From JBEBVQ01 sp037190845 (GTDB lineage Bacteria; Bacteroidota; Bacteroidia; Chitinophagales; Chitinophagaceae): a stretch of DNA of 64,000 bases. The stretch is taken from assembly GCA_037190845.1 (NCBI GenBank), contig JBBCJI010000010.1:1-64000 (forward strand), written 5' to 3'. A program made the position numbers and the translations under genes. Positions 38,101-46,335 of this stretch are shown piece by piece (position 1 is the stretch's first letter; every line of letters starts with the position of its first letter). The notes under the pieces are model-generated. The model searched no databases. It worked only from the letters and a program-made list of their open reading frames with translations, and was not told where the DNA came from.

Positions 38101-40034
38101 CTACGGCTGTCAGCTATGGCTATCGCATACTGTCTCTGCCGGTAATGACCGCCACGGCGGGACAGTCCGAATACTGCATGAACGGTACGGCTTACCTGAA
38201 GCTCACTTCGCTGCCTGCCGCTGCGAAGCCTCAATGGCAGGAACGTCGGGGTACGAATCCTTTCCAGGATATTCCCGGAGCTGACAGCATTGCGTACGTG
38301 TCCGGTATCCTGATCGCAAGCACTGATTACAGAGCGGTTATCAAATGTAACGGAGTCGTGGTGGCAGAGTCGAATGTGGTTTCCGTTTCTATCTCTGCAG
38401 CGCCGGCGCCTTCCGTCAATACGGGTAGCCGCTGCGGATATGGTTCTGTTACGCTTTCCGCATCGGCAGGCGCTACCGATTCGCTCCTGTGGTATGAAAC
38501 CGCTACGGGCGGCGCACCCATCCATACCGGTACTACATTCACAACACCTGCTCTGCACGCTCCGCGTGATTATTATGTGGCTACCTACAGCAATCTGCTT
38601 TCAGGTTTGCATGTCGGGTCCACGACGCCAACGCCAAACAGCTACAACAGCAATACGGCATTGCGTGGGCTGAGATTTGATGCGCTGAATACATTCCGGC
38701 TGGATTCCGTAACACTCTATCTTACAAACGGCAGCGCCGGAGACCTGTACATCAAACTGCTGGATGCCGGAGGAAATGAATTGCAGCGTCAGACCATACC
38801 GGTGGCATCCATGCAGCTGAGCACGTCGTCACAGCATCAACCCAATAAAGTATGGGTGGGATTTGTGATTCCCAAAGGGGAAGGATACCGGTTGGTGATG
38901 GATGGCCCGTCGGGTATCATTCCTACATTCTGGAGTGGCAATCCCGCTTTCCCGGCAGAAAGACAGGGAGTTCTTGTTATCAGGGAAGGAACCGGTCCCG
39001 GTGGCGTTACCGGTCTCTGGAATTACTTTTTCGACTGGGTTGTGTCCATAGGCTGCGAAAGTACAACCCGTACACCGGTGCGTGCGATGATCAACCCGGC
39101 GCCGGTTATTTCGATCACTACTTCAGGCGATACGATCTGTAATGGTACGGATGCTGTTTTACAGGTAACTTCCGGTAACTCAGGCTATAATTATCACTGG
39201 ATGCCGGTCAATACAGGCGGTAATTTTATTCGTGTTTCACCATTTGTGACTACTACTTACCATGTGGTGGCAACCGATAATACATCGGGCGTATTTGGTG
39301 GTTGTGCGAACAGCGATTCTGTAACGATTACAGTGCTCCCTGCTCCCATCTCATTCTTCACTGCAAACGGAAACAGCGATTTCTGTGCCGGTGCCGGTCA
39401 GGTAGAGCTGATAGCCGGTGGTGGAGCTGCAGCCTATCAATGGTTACGGAATGATAATGCCATACCGGGCGCTACACAAGCCAGTTATACGGCATCGGAT
39501 TCGGGCAGCTATCGCCTGGTAATGACGGAGGGCCTTTGCTCGGATACTTCCGGAGAGCATGTGCTGAATGTGTATCCGCTACCTGCACCGGTTATTGTAC
39601 GAAACGGGAATACGCTGAGTACAAACCTGCCGTATAGCAGCTACCAATGGTATTGGGAAGGCCAGATCATTCCCGGCGCTACCAATCCGACATATAACGT
39701 TATATCCGAAGGAAAATACACCGTTGCCGTGAAGAACATTCATGACTGTGAAGGCATTTCACCGGAATTACCGGTTTCCCTGGGTGTCGCCAACCGGCAT
39801 CAGCAGGCGGACGTGCTGGTGTATCCCAATCCCGCATCGGATATGATACACTTCATGGCGCCGGCTCCTGTGGATGTCAGCATCAGCAGTATGGATGGTA
39901 AAATGCTGCTGTACCAGCAGGCTGCACGTTCCTGCAATATATCGTTGCTGCCGGATGGCATCTATATGATCCGTCTTACAACAGTAGACGGGCAGTTGAT
40001 TTACACGGCAAAGATTACCAAATCGGCCAGGTAA
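35106..40034 (+). CDS. Giant parallel beta-helix surface protein, T9SS type A sorting domain
   Basis: The 1,642-residue protein has a signal peptide (ending LKAQ), then LPAGTYNVPGDYATLADAV, a typical start for right-handed beta-helix proteins. Parallel beta-helix coils rich in N and G (e.g. GNRITNISLNNNGG, YIYNNVISNL) extend to about residue 850. Ig-like and jelly-roll modules follow, with a further three Ig-like repeats near the end and a type A sorting domain with VYPNPASDMIHF. Beta-helix proteins often bind or cleave polysaccharides, but I see no catalytic signature, so adhesion is equally possible. It follows the previous surface gene by 72 bp on the same strand. Confidence 0.85.
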   Translation: MHVKMTLSRFLFIIFLLAGGTLKAQLPAGTYNVPGDYATLADAVSALNAAGIAGNVTINMAPGRAPEEVPAGGLRLGSATLNATLASNKQLTIRGNGDTLVAYANTSGTAASMKGIFYLLGTDYVTIDSLNLVENLAVNTNSNRQMHWGYVLLKLDGPVDGCNNVTIKNCTVALGEANTSVHGAAIYAGNHTVTATITTSAVTTLLTPANVSGTHSNNTFSGNRIFGTKGIMMRGYAAPAGSRHLYDQNNQFTGNYVNFGAASPVASGILLQNQQGVNIRNNQFGNISVSGAVMAASTSYAVFLDATPDGTATVTDNVFKLSHRGTADIYGIRSLFRENGNVVFDDNVFREWEFTGASGNTGYNSSMISQEAVIRRIYIRRNQVVNQTGLNKSGGLLGFIYKMPQSGYNPTQASPDTSDAVITGNVIDGLEQIGTTTGQIQFISVELNHIHLWGKTTISGNRAENITLAAGVFHGIQFAPWWTSWGNSVDYEITDNIFNGIVSNSALNNYGSTFIIGTAREGLIRGNRITNISLNNNGGSIRAISIGSNYTKYSYGSTLATPYTESNIHCYNNILNNLHVANSGTTTQAKTVGIEVMGGNTYIYNNVISNLTNEGRISGIEAVYYDFQNYPHTTDRFHPKTFIYHNTIFIGGTSGFSGIEVSGIRAHLRNDTTDIRNNIIHLNAVSGTLNKVAAIMVDYLHNRPQVGGQDTIGAPGDVPHGGLNLNNNIYYLPPGPNNFYYVEAYSQGSNNATSLLRNGFGVSGVTEDAAKNIVNDPGFNSQCSRYKAFIGNGRESATWWEQNLTPGTAAGTYLPSGSSFAKSTAATNLHVLVTTDYAGAARGTTPDIGAFQFTGSAPVNLPPAINLTQRMPVITYCTDAASVGVQITGQNGINTTTGTAPRLYYKKSSENNVFGNYPGDNNASFNGWKYVEAIGAAPNFTFNIDYSKLTSATAAGDSIMYFVIAQDNAGTPNVAVNTVTFSNGCALPSVNIDPSVGAATAVSYGYRILSLPVMTATAGQSEYCMNGTAYLKLTSLPAAAKPQWQERRGTNPFQDIPGADSIAYVSGILIASTDYRAVIKCNGVVVAESNVVSVSISAAPAPSVNTGSRCGYGSVTLSASAGATDSLLWYETATGGAPIHTGTTFTTPALHAPRDYYVATYSNLLSGLHVGSTTPTPNSYNSNTALRGLRFDALNTFRLDSVTLYLTNGSAGDLYIKLLDAGGNELQRQTIPVASMQLSTSSQHQPNKVWVGFVIPKGEGYRLVMDGPSGIIPTFWSGNPAFPAERQGVLVIREGTGPGGVTGLWNYFFDWVVSIGCESTTRTPVRAMINPAPVISITTSGDTICNGTDAVLQVTSGNSGYNYHWMPVNTGGNFIRVSPFVTTTYHVVATDNTSGVFGGCANSDSVTITVLPAPISFFTANGNSDFCAGAGQVELIAGGGAAAYQWLRNDNAIPGATQASYTASDSGSYRLVMTEGLCSDTSGEHVLNVYPLPAPVIVRNGNTLSTNLPYSSYQWYWEGQIIPGATNPTYNVISEGKYTVAVKNIHDCEGISPELPVSLGVANRHQQADVLVYPNPASDMIHFMAPAPVDVSISSMDGKMLLYQQAARSCNISLLPDGIYMIRLTTVDGQLIYTAKITKSAR

Positions 40035-40082
40035 GCGGGTTTGCGTTGATATGATGATGTGGCGCATGTATTTGTCCACCAT

Positions 40083-40140
40083 GTCATCCTGACGAAGGAA
40101 GGATCCCACATAATGTGTGTACGCATTGTGTGGGATCCTT
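40083..40140. repeat. Intergenic palindrome, GTCATCC family, copy 2
   Basis: A 12-bp perfect stem (40099-40110 with 40129-40140) is preceded by the same 23 bases that begin the element at 2755. It lies between two convergent genes and could terminate both. Confidence 0.65.
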
Positions 40141-40276
40141 TGCTTTTGTTCTGCGTATTGCGGGCGAATGCAATTCGCTCCTGCACCGGCACGAAATCGT
40201 ATTTGAATACCTCGTCAATGGTGAGATTAAGTGTTGCCTTCATACAGAGAACATACTTAGGTTCTAAGTATATGCA

Positions 40277-41407
40277 TCAAAACCCAAACCCCACTCCAAA
40301 CTCCGCCAGCTCCGCCTGTGTAAGATGTGTCTTCAGCAAGCCAAAAGCAAACAGCTCTTTCAGAAAGCCGTGTTCACTTTGAATAATGTAATAGTTGCTG
40401 CCCAGCTTCTGGTACACCGGCGCCAGCCGCAGATAGGCTTCTTTTACATAAACCCCAATCTGCAGCAGCACACCGACACGGCCAAACAGGAATTCATTCC
40501 CAACAAACACACTACCCTTCCAGGAATACTTTTTTTCATCACCGGGATGGATCTCATTGTTACGCAGGAAGGCGTATATTTTATTATGGTAAGAATAATC
40601 AAACCCAACCATCATTTTATTATAGCTTTTCCATCGCCGGCTTACAAATGCTGACCCCAGATACACCGGGTATAAAGGACCATCTGTAAAGCCCCCTTCC
40701 GTAGCCGTGAGTCCCACTTTGGCCTGGATCAACCAACGATTAGATAATGGCGGATCCTGATATTCATTTTTGATGATCCGGTTGGTTGTCGGGTAATACC
40801 TCAGGCCAATATGCCCGCCATACATATTCACCCCGAGATTCGGCTGCCGGAAGGCCGCATTGGAGATATGCGAGAAATGAGCGCCGGCCTGAACTTCAAG
40901 ATGCTCGCTTGCACGGTAGCGCAGGTCGGTCATAAACTGGGTGAAGTTGTTGAGCCTGCTGCCAATGGCCGTATTGAAGGTATCCCAGGAAGGTGCTCTT
41001 TCATAATTGCGCGTTACATATCCGCCGCCGTATCCGGCCCGGATGGTCCATTCAAAATTACCTTTCCGGATAATTGGGATTTCTATATTGGGATACACAG
41101 CGAAACATTGTCCGTAGATCGAATCAATGCCATAGTTTGTGTATGTAAAACCAAAACCGATCACCGGAAAATTCCGGCTCCGCTGCCAGGCGCGTTTCCC
41201 GGCCGTCCGGTGTACAAAATTGATATCAATACCGGTAGACAGATCCGGTACCGGCGCCCGGAACTTCTGTGTATGCTTCATTACCTTGCCGCCCATGAAG
41301 TTTGTTTCAATAGCAAATCCCGCCCAGGGTTTATTGTCCTGTGCCACTGCTGCGGAAATTATGCAGGTTGATAATAAGAGCGATATACATCTTTTACCGG
41401 TTGCCAT
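40277..41407 (-). CDS. Acyloxyacyl hydrolase / PagL-like lipid A deacylase
   Basis: The 376-residue protein has a signal peptide (1-22) and an outer-membrane beta-barrel pattern of alternating residues. The block HFSHISNAAFRQPNLGVN carries the His and Ser expected at the PagL active site (H-S followed by N/Q-rich turn). PagL-type enzymes remove acyl chains from lipid A in the outer membrane and change host or peptide recognition. At 376 residues it is longer than Pseudomonas PagL, which is typical of the Bacteroidota group. Divergent from the DUF502 gene, with a 41-bp shared promoter region. Confidence 0.8.
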   Translation of the reverse strand: MATGKRCISLLLSTCIISAAVAQDNKPWAGFAIETNFMGGKVMKHTQKFRAPVPDLSTGIDINFVHRTAGKRAWQRSRNFPVIGFGFTYTNYGIDSIYGQCFAVYPNIEIPIIRKGNFEWTIRAGYGGGYVTRNYERAPSWDTFNTAIGSRLNNFTQFMTDLRYRASEHLEVQAGAHFSHISNAAFRQPNLGVNMYGGHIGLRYYPTTNRIIKNEYQDPPLSNRWLIQAKVGLTATEGGFTDGPLYPVYLGSAFVSRRWKSYNKMMVGFDYSYHNKIYAFLRNNEIHPGDEKKYSWKGSVFVGNEFLFGRVGVLLQIGVYVKEAYLRLAPVYQKLGSNYYIIQSEHGFLKELFAFGLLKTHLTQAELAEFGVGFGF

Positions 41408-41424
41408 ACAATGAAAAAACCAGG

Positions 41425-41432
41425 CAAATATA
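41425..41432 (-). promoter_or_regulatory. -7 promoter box of the PagL-like gene
   Basis: On the minus strand, TATATTTG matches TAnnTTTG exactly, 17 bases before the ATG at 41407. It lies four bases from the oppositely directed box of DUF502. Confidence 0.4.
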
Positions 41433-41436
41433 ATAT

Positions 41437-41444
41437 TACCTTTG
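41437..41444 (+). promoter_or_regulatory. -7 promoter box of the DUF502 gene
   Basis: TACCTTTG matches TAnnTTTG exactly and ends four bases before the ATG at 41449. The transcript should therefore be leaderless, or start within a base or two of the ATG. Confidence 0.45.
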
Positions 41445-41448
41445 CACC

Positions 41449-42048
41449 ATGCAGCGTCTGATCGCGTTTATTGTACGTTCCTTTTTGCAGGGATTACTGA
41501 TCCTGTGTCCTATCGGCCTTACAGCTTATATTATTTATGTTGTTTTCGACAGTGTAGACAGCCTGTTGCCTTTTATGCCGGTACGTGGTCTGGGCTTTGC
41601 CCTGATCATTGTCTGTATCACAGTGATCGGTTATCTCGGTACGCGTTTCTTCATTGGGCGCACATTGATAGATGCGTTTGATTACCTGATGGAACACACA
41701 CCGGGGGTCAAATATCTTTATTCGTCCCTGAAGGATATTATGGATTCCTTCGTGGGTGATAAAAAACGATTCAATAAACCGGTATGGGTTTGTATTAACC
41801 GGAATCCGGAAGTGTGGCGTATCGGATTTTTGACACAGGAAGACCTGACCCCGATGGGGCAGCCGGGCAAGGTGGCTGTTTATCTCCCACACTCCTATGC
41901 CATATCGGGGTATGTGCTGATTGCGGATAAAGAAATGATAAAGCCGGTAACAGGGATGAACGCTGCAGAGGCCATGAAATTTGCCGTCAGTGGCGGTGTC
42001 GCAGGTACAGAAGAGGGCATCTCCGGAAAAACAGAAATTATAAAGTGA
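41449..42048 (+). CDS. DUF502 membrane protein
   Basis: The 199-residue protein has two transmembrane helices (about 10-35 and 45-68) followed by a soluble domain. Family blocks are LILCPIGLTAYIIY, GRTLIDAFDYLMEHTPGVKYLYSSLKD, and VYLPHSYAISGYVLI. The function of DUF502 proteins is unknown to me. Its stop overlaps the GTG start of serC by four bases (GTGA), so the two are co-translated. Confidence 0.88.
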   Translation: MQRLIAFIVRSFLQGLLILCPIGLTAYIIYVVFDSVDSLLPFMPVRGLGFALIIVCITVIGYLGTRFFIGRTLIDAFDYLMEHTPGVKYLYSSLKDIMDSFVGDKKRFNKPVWVCINRNPEVWRIGFLTQEDLTPMGQPGKVAVYLPHSYAISGYVLIADKEMIKPVTGMNAAEAMKFAVSGGVAGTEEGISGKTEIIK

Positions 42049-43127
42049 CAGGAAGGCAAAAAATATGGAACTTCAATGCCGGTCCGGCAACATTACCGGA
42101 ATCTGTATTACAGCAGGCTACCGAAGCCGTGCTTGATTATAATGGTTCCGGTCTTTCTATTCTTGAAATACCTCATCGCGGTAAGCTGTTTGATGCTATC
42201 ATGGAAGAGAGTCGTGCGCTGGTAAAAGAGCTGTGTGATCTGAATGAAGATTATGAAGTGCTCTGGCTGCCGGGCGGTCGTCTGCAGTTTGCCATGATAC
42301 CTATGAATTTCCTGAAAGAGGATAGAACGGCAGGATATGTAGATAGCGGATTCTGGGCAGATGAAGCGATACAATATGCACTTCATTATGGTAATGTTTC
42401 CATACTTGCTTCTTCAAAAGAACAGCATTATACGTATTACCCGAAGCTGCTTTCCGATAATACAGATCAGCTTGCCTATGTGCATCTCACGACCAATAAC
42501 ACTATTTACGGTACACAAATAAAAACACTACCTGCAATCCCTGCACCGCTTGTGGCAGATATGAGCAGCGATATCCTGAGCATGAAGCGCGACTACACCC
42601 GGTATGCTTTATTTTATGCAGTAGCGCAGAAAAACCTGGGAGCTGCCGGCGTTACGCTTGTGGTGATCCGGAAAGATATGTTGCCGCGAATCTGCCGTCC
42701 GCTGCCGCCGATACTGGATTACAATGCACATGTAGAAGCCGGGTCGGTGCTGAATACGCCGCCCGTGTTTTCCATTTATACATCGCTGCTGGTGCTGCGT
42801 TGGATCAAACAGCAAGGTATAGACCGGATAGAACAGCAGAACCGGGAAAAAGCGGGATTGCTATACGCAGAGCTGGAGCGGAATCCGTTATTTCATGCGC
42901 CCGTGCGGGAAGATTCGAGAAGTCTGATGAATGTAGTATTTAAAGCCGTTACCCCGGATGTGGAGCAGGTTTTTCTGACGTTATGTGCAGATAACGGTAT
43001 TGTCAATATTAAAGGACACCGGAGCGCAGGCGCTTTCCGGGCGTCTCTATATAACAGTATGCCCGTTGAAGCTGTGCAAAAGCTGGTGGTGGTGATGCAG
43101 GAATTTGAATATGGTTACAGTAAATAA
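42045..43127 (+). CDS. serC: 3-phosphoserine/phosphohydroxythreonine transaminase
   Basis: SerC makes 3-phosphoserine from 3-phosphohydroxypyruvate with PLP in serine synthesis. The 360 residues are normal length. Landmarks are NFNAGPATLPESVLQQA, the PLP lysine K196 in AVAQKNLGAAG, and the C-terminal GHRSAGAFRASLYN. The start is the GTG at 42045: the nearest downstream ATG would remove the substrate-binding N-terminus, and the GTG overlaps the DUF502 stop. serA is not adjacent in this window; DUF1015 follows after a repeat. Confidence 0.95.
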   Translation: MTGRQKIWNFNAGPATLPESVLQQATEAVLDYNGSGLSILEIPHRGKLFDAIMEESRALVKELCDLNEDYEVLWLPGGRLQFAMIPMNFLKEDRTAGYVDSGFWADEAIQYALHYGNVSILASSKEQHYTYYPKLLSDNTDQLAYVHLTTNNTIYGTQIKTLPAIPAPLVADMSSDILSMKRDYTRYALFYAVAQKNLGAAGVTLVVIRKDMLPRICRPLPPILDYNAHVEAGSVLNTPPVFSIYTSLLVLRWIKQQGIDRIEQQNREKAGLLYAELERNPLFHAPVREDSRSLMNVVFKAVTPDVEQVFLTLCADNGIVNIKGHRSAGAFRASLYNSMPVEAVQKLVVVMQEFEYGYSK

Positions 43128-43156
43128 ACTTTTAAAAATTAAAACGTATGGGAAAC

Positions 43157-43269
43157 ACATCCCCCTCTGTCCCCCTTCGAAGGGGGACGATCACATCGTT
43201 CCAGGCACGACAGTTCGTTAAGCACAATAGCACAATCGTCTCCCATTGAAGGGAGAGTGAGAGGGATGT
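43157..43269. repeat. Palindromic intergenic element between serC and DUF1015
   Basis: Two GC-rich hairpin halves face each other: 43157-43191 (CCCCCTTCGAAGGGGG core) and 43235-43269 (CTCCCATTGAAGGGAG core). The outer ends ACATCCC and GGGATGT are inverted repeats. A related half-copy lies at 17141-17175. Confidence 0.6.
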
Positions 43270-43312
43270 TACATTCCAGACATCATTTGAACACAAAAAC
43301 ATAAATTAGCTT

Positions 43313-44557
43313 ATGGCAAAGATCACACCCTTCAAGGGATTAAGACCGAAACCGGAATATGCCGCCGAAGTGGCTACCCTACCCTACGACGTGATGAGCG
43401 TGGCGGAAGCGCGGGAATACAAAGACAAACCGTATCACTTCTATCATGTTACCCGTTCTGAAATAGATCTGCCCGAACATGTGGATGTGCACAGCACAGA
43501 AGTGTATGAAAAGGCAAAGGAAAACCTCGACCGTCTCGTGGAAGAACAAATACTGGTACAGGATGCGGAGCCGTGCTATTATATCTATGAGCTGGTGATG
43601 GACGGCCGCTCCCAGACCGGCCTGGTCTGCGGGTCATCCTGCGATGATTATTTTAACGGTGTGATCAAAAAGCACGAATTTACACGTCCGGAAAAAGAGC
43701 TGGACCGCATCAACCACATCCGTACAACACGTGCCCAGACCGGTGTTGTGTTCCTGGCATATAATGATCAGGAAGATGTACAGCACATCATCGCAGAATG
43801 GAAAAAAGAACATGCCCCGGTTTATGATTTTGTTGCGGAAGATGGTATTCGTCATACTTTCTGGGTGGTAGACGATTACGCAAAAGTAGCTGCGATCACA
43901 AACCTGTTTGACGAAAAAGTACCCGCAACTTATATTGCGGATGGCCATCACCGTGTGGCTTCCGCGGCTAAAGTATGCCAGGAAATGCGCGACAACGGCC
44001 TTTCCGTAACCGGCGAAGAAGCGTTTAACTCTTTTATTACCTGTATTTTCCCCGCCAGCCAACTGGCGATACTTGATTATAACCGCGTGGTGAAAGACCT
44101 GAACGGAAAAACACCGCAGCAGCTGATCGCAGCGCTGGAGCAAAAGTTTGAAGTAGCGCCTGCAGATGGCTCAGCACCTTATAAACCGGCACGTGCTCAT
44201 GAGTTCGGTATGTACCTGGACGGGAAATGGTATCGCCTTACCGCAAAGCCGGGCACGTATACGGAAGACCCGATCGGCATCCTCGATGTATCCATACTCC
44301 AGCAGAATGTGCTTTCGGAATTATTGGATATACATGACCCCCGTACTGATAAACGTGTGGATTTTGTAGGCGGTATCCGTGGGCTGAAAGAGCTGGAAAA
44401 GCGTGTAGACAGTGGGGAGATGGCCGCAGCCTTTGCCTGCTACCCCGTAACCATTCAGCAGCTTTTCGATATCTCCGACAGCGGCAACGTTATGCCTCCG
44501 AAGAGCACCTGGTTTGAGCCGAAGCTGCGGGACGGGCTGGTGGTTTATTTAATTTGA
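43313..44557 (+). CDS. DUF1015 family protein
   Basis: The 414-residue protein starts MAKITPFKGLRPKPEYAAEV and contains the family blocks TLPYDVMSVAEAREY, FYHVTRSEIDLPE, TYIADGHHRVASAAK and PPKSTWFEPKLRDGLVVY. The His-rich ADGHHR motif suggests a metal or nucleotide site, but no activity is established as far as I know. DUF1015 genes often sit beside serine-biosynthesis genes, as here behind serC, so a link to phosphoserine metabolism is plausible but unproven. Confidence 0.9.
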   Translation: MAKITPFKGLRPKPEYAAEVATLPYDVMSVAEAREYKDKPYHFYHVTRSEIDLPEHVDVHSTEVYEKAKENLDRLVEEQILVQDAEPCYYIYELVMDGRSQTGLVCGSSCDDYFNGVIKKHEFTRPEKELDRINHIRTTRAQTGVVFLAYNDQEDVQHIIAEWKKEHAPVYDFVAEDGIRHTFWVVDDYAKVAAITNLFDEKVPATYIADGHHRVASAAKVCQEMRDNGLSVTGEEAFNSFITCIFPASQLAILDYNRVVKDLNGKTPQQLIAALEQKFEVAPADGSAPYKPARAHEFGMYLDGKWYRLTAKPGTYTEDPIGILDVSILQQNVLSELLDIHDPRTDKRVDFVGGIRGLKELEKRVDSGEMAAAFACYPVTIQQLFDISDSGNVMPPKSTWFEPKLRDGLVVYLI

Positions 44558-44572
44558 AGATGTACCTGATAT

Positions 44573-44625
44573 ATGTGTTTGATGTGTGAGATGTGACAGA
44601 TGTGCTTTTCACACATCAAACACAT
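44573..44625. repeat. GATGTGT-word palindrome, copy B
   Basis: ATGTGTTTGATGTGTG (44573-44588) pairs perfectly over 16 bp with 44610-44625, with a 21-base loop that itself contains the word GATGTG twice. It follows the DUF1015 stop by 15 bases. Confidence 0.7.
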
Positions 44626-44667
44626 CCCCCCACATCTGTCACATTTTATTGAACAATACAAACAATT

Positions 44668-46140
44668 ATGGAACTACCCCACCACCTTACCCTGACCGAC
44701 CTGGAACGATTGGCAGCACAACCCGATGCAAGCCTTTCTGTAGCGGCACAGCAGCGTATCCGGGATAACCGCTCTTACCTTGAAGACGTGATCGCGCAAG
44801 GTGGTACTTACTATGGTATTAACACCGGTTTCGGCAGCTTGTGTAATGTGCGTGTACAGCCGGAAGAGCTGGAGCTGCTGCAGGAAAACCTGGTTTGCTC
44901 GCACGCCTGCGGCATGGGCGACGAAGTACCTCAGGAGATCGTGCGGCTCATGCTGCTGTTAAAAGTACACGGCCTCAGCCAGGGCTACAGCGGCGTACGG
45001 CCGGAGCTGGTACAACGGCTCGCCGACTTTTACAATCATGGTATCACACCGGTTGTTTATGAACAAGGGTCATTGGGGGCTTCGGGAGACCTCGCGCCAT
45101 TGGCACATCTGAGTCTGCCGATACTTGGTAAAGGTGAGGTCTGGTATAAAGGCAGTAAAATGTCCGCTGCTGCTGCATTAAAGGATGCCGGACTGGAACC
45201 CATGCCGCTGGCGGCAAAAGAAGGCCTGGCGCTGCTCAACGGTACGCAGTTTATGAGCAGCTATGCTACCTGGTCGCTGATGGCCGCCAGGAGATTGATG
45301 GATTGGGCGAATGTGATTGGCGCATTGTCTGCCGATGCGTTTATGGCCAAGGCTGAGCCTTTCCGCCATGCGATACACCGTGTACGTCCGCACAAAGGAC
45401 AGATCACAACAGCACAAAAGATATTGACATTATTGACCGGCAGCCAGCTCCAGGAGCAACCCAAGCAACAGGTACAGGATCCGTATTCATTCCGTTGTAT
45501 ACCGCAGGTGCATGGTGCAACGGCCGATGTGATAGATACCGTTAATGCTGTTGTGGAAACGGAGATCAATTCCGTAACGGATAACCCGATCGTATTTCAT
45601 GATGAAGATGCAATACTGAGCGGTGGTAATTTTCATGGTCAGCCGCTGGCGCTGCATATGGACTTCCTGGCCATAGCGCTTTCGGAGCTGGCCAATATAT
45701 CTGAACGGCGTACTTATCTGCTCATCAGCGGTCAGCGCGACTTGCCGGCATTTCTGGCTCCTTCCGCCGGGCTGAACAGCGGATTCATGATCGCGCAATA
45801 TACAGCGGCGGCTATTGTGAGCCAAAACAAGCAGTTGTGTATGCCTGCTTCCGTAGACAGTATCGTCAGCAGCAACGGGCAGGAAGACCATGTGAGTATG
45901 GGTGCGAATGCCGCGACCAAGCTGTACCGGGTTGTGAAAAATGTACAAAGAGTACTCGCTATTGAATTACTAACTGCTGTACAGGCGTTGGATTTGCGTC
46001 GTCCTTTGCACACTTCTCCGGAGCTGGAGCAGGTGGCTGCTACGTTGCGGAAGGAGATCCCGTTTATGGAAACCGACCGTGTGCTGCATGATGATCTGGT
46101 GGCAGCAGAGCGGTTTCTGGGTAAAGCGCCACTTTCCTGA
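44668..46140 (+). CDS. hutH: Histidine ammonia-lyase
   Basis: HutH deaminates histidine to urocanate with an MIO cofactor formed from A138-S139-G140 in GSLGASGDLAP. The 490 residues contain YGINTGFGSLCN, LVCSHACGMGDE with the Ser-His pair typical of histidine-selective members (tyrosine and phenylalanine lyases carry HL or FL there), the block FHGQPLALHMDFLAIALSEL, and EDHVSMGANAA. No hutU, hutI or hutG lies next to it, so the rest of the pathway must be elsewhere or absent. Confidence 0.92.
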   Translation: MELPHHLTLTDLERLAAQPDASLSVAAQQRIRDNRSYLEDVIAQGGTYYGINTGFGSLCNVRVQPEELELLQENLVCSHACGMGDEVPQEIVRLMLLLKVHGLSQGYSGVRPELVQRLADFYNHGITPVVYEQGSLGASGDLAPLAHLSLPILGKGEVWYKGSKMSAAAALKDAGLEPMPLAAKEGLALLNGTQFMSSYATWSLMAARRLMDWANVIGALSADAFMAKAEPFRHAIHRVRPHKGQITTAQKILTLLTGSQLQEQPKQQVQDPYSFRCIPQVHGATADVIDTVNAVVETEINSVTDNPIVFHDEDAILSGGNFHGQPLALHMDFLAIALSELANISERRTYLLISGQRDLPAFLAPSAGLNSGFMIAQYTAAAIVSQNKQLCMPASVDSIVSSNGQEDHVSMGANAATKLYRVVKNVQRVLAIELLTAVQALDLRRPLHTSPELEQVAATLRKEIPFMETDRVLHDDLVAAERFLGKAPLS

Positions 46141-46216
46141 TGCCCGGAAAATGTAAGATTCTTGACAATAGAAAATAATTTGAGTAAAAATGATGGACCT
46201 GCTATATAAAAGACAT

Positions 46217-46301
46217 GTCATCCCGGGCTTGACCCGGGATCGTTTCAATCGTAATGATGCATCATATCGCTACCAGACGATGGCGGATCAAGTCCGCCAT
46301 G
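46217..46301. repeat. Double-hairpin intergenic element
   Basis: Outer ends GTCAT (46217-46221) and ATGAC (46297-46301) enclose two hairpins: 46220-46227/46233-46240 (CCCGGG core) and 46278-46285/46291-46298 (GGCGG core), each with a 5-base loop. It lies between hutH and the glycosyltransferase gene. Confidence 0.65.
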
Positions 46302-46335
46302 ACAGTACTTTTTCATTGCTGATACCCCTGCTCTC

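Noticed and set aside
37371..38558. 395-residue minus-strand open frame
   Set aside because: It lies antisense within the beta-helix surface protein gene, has no signal or domain, and mirrors the high GC third position of the real gene.
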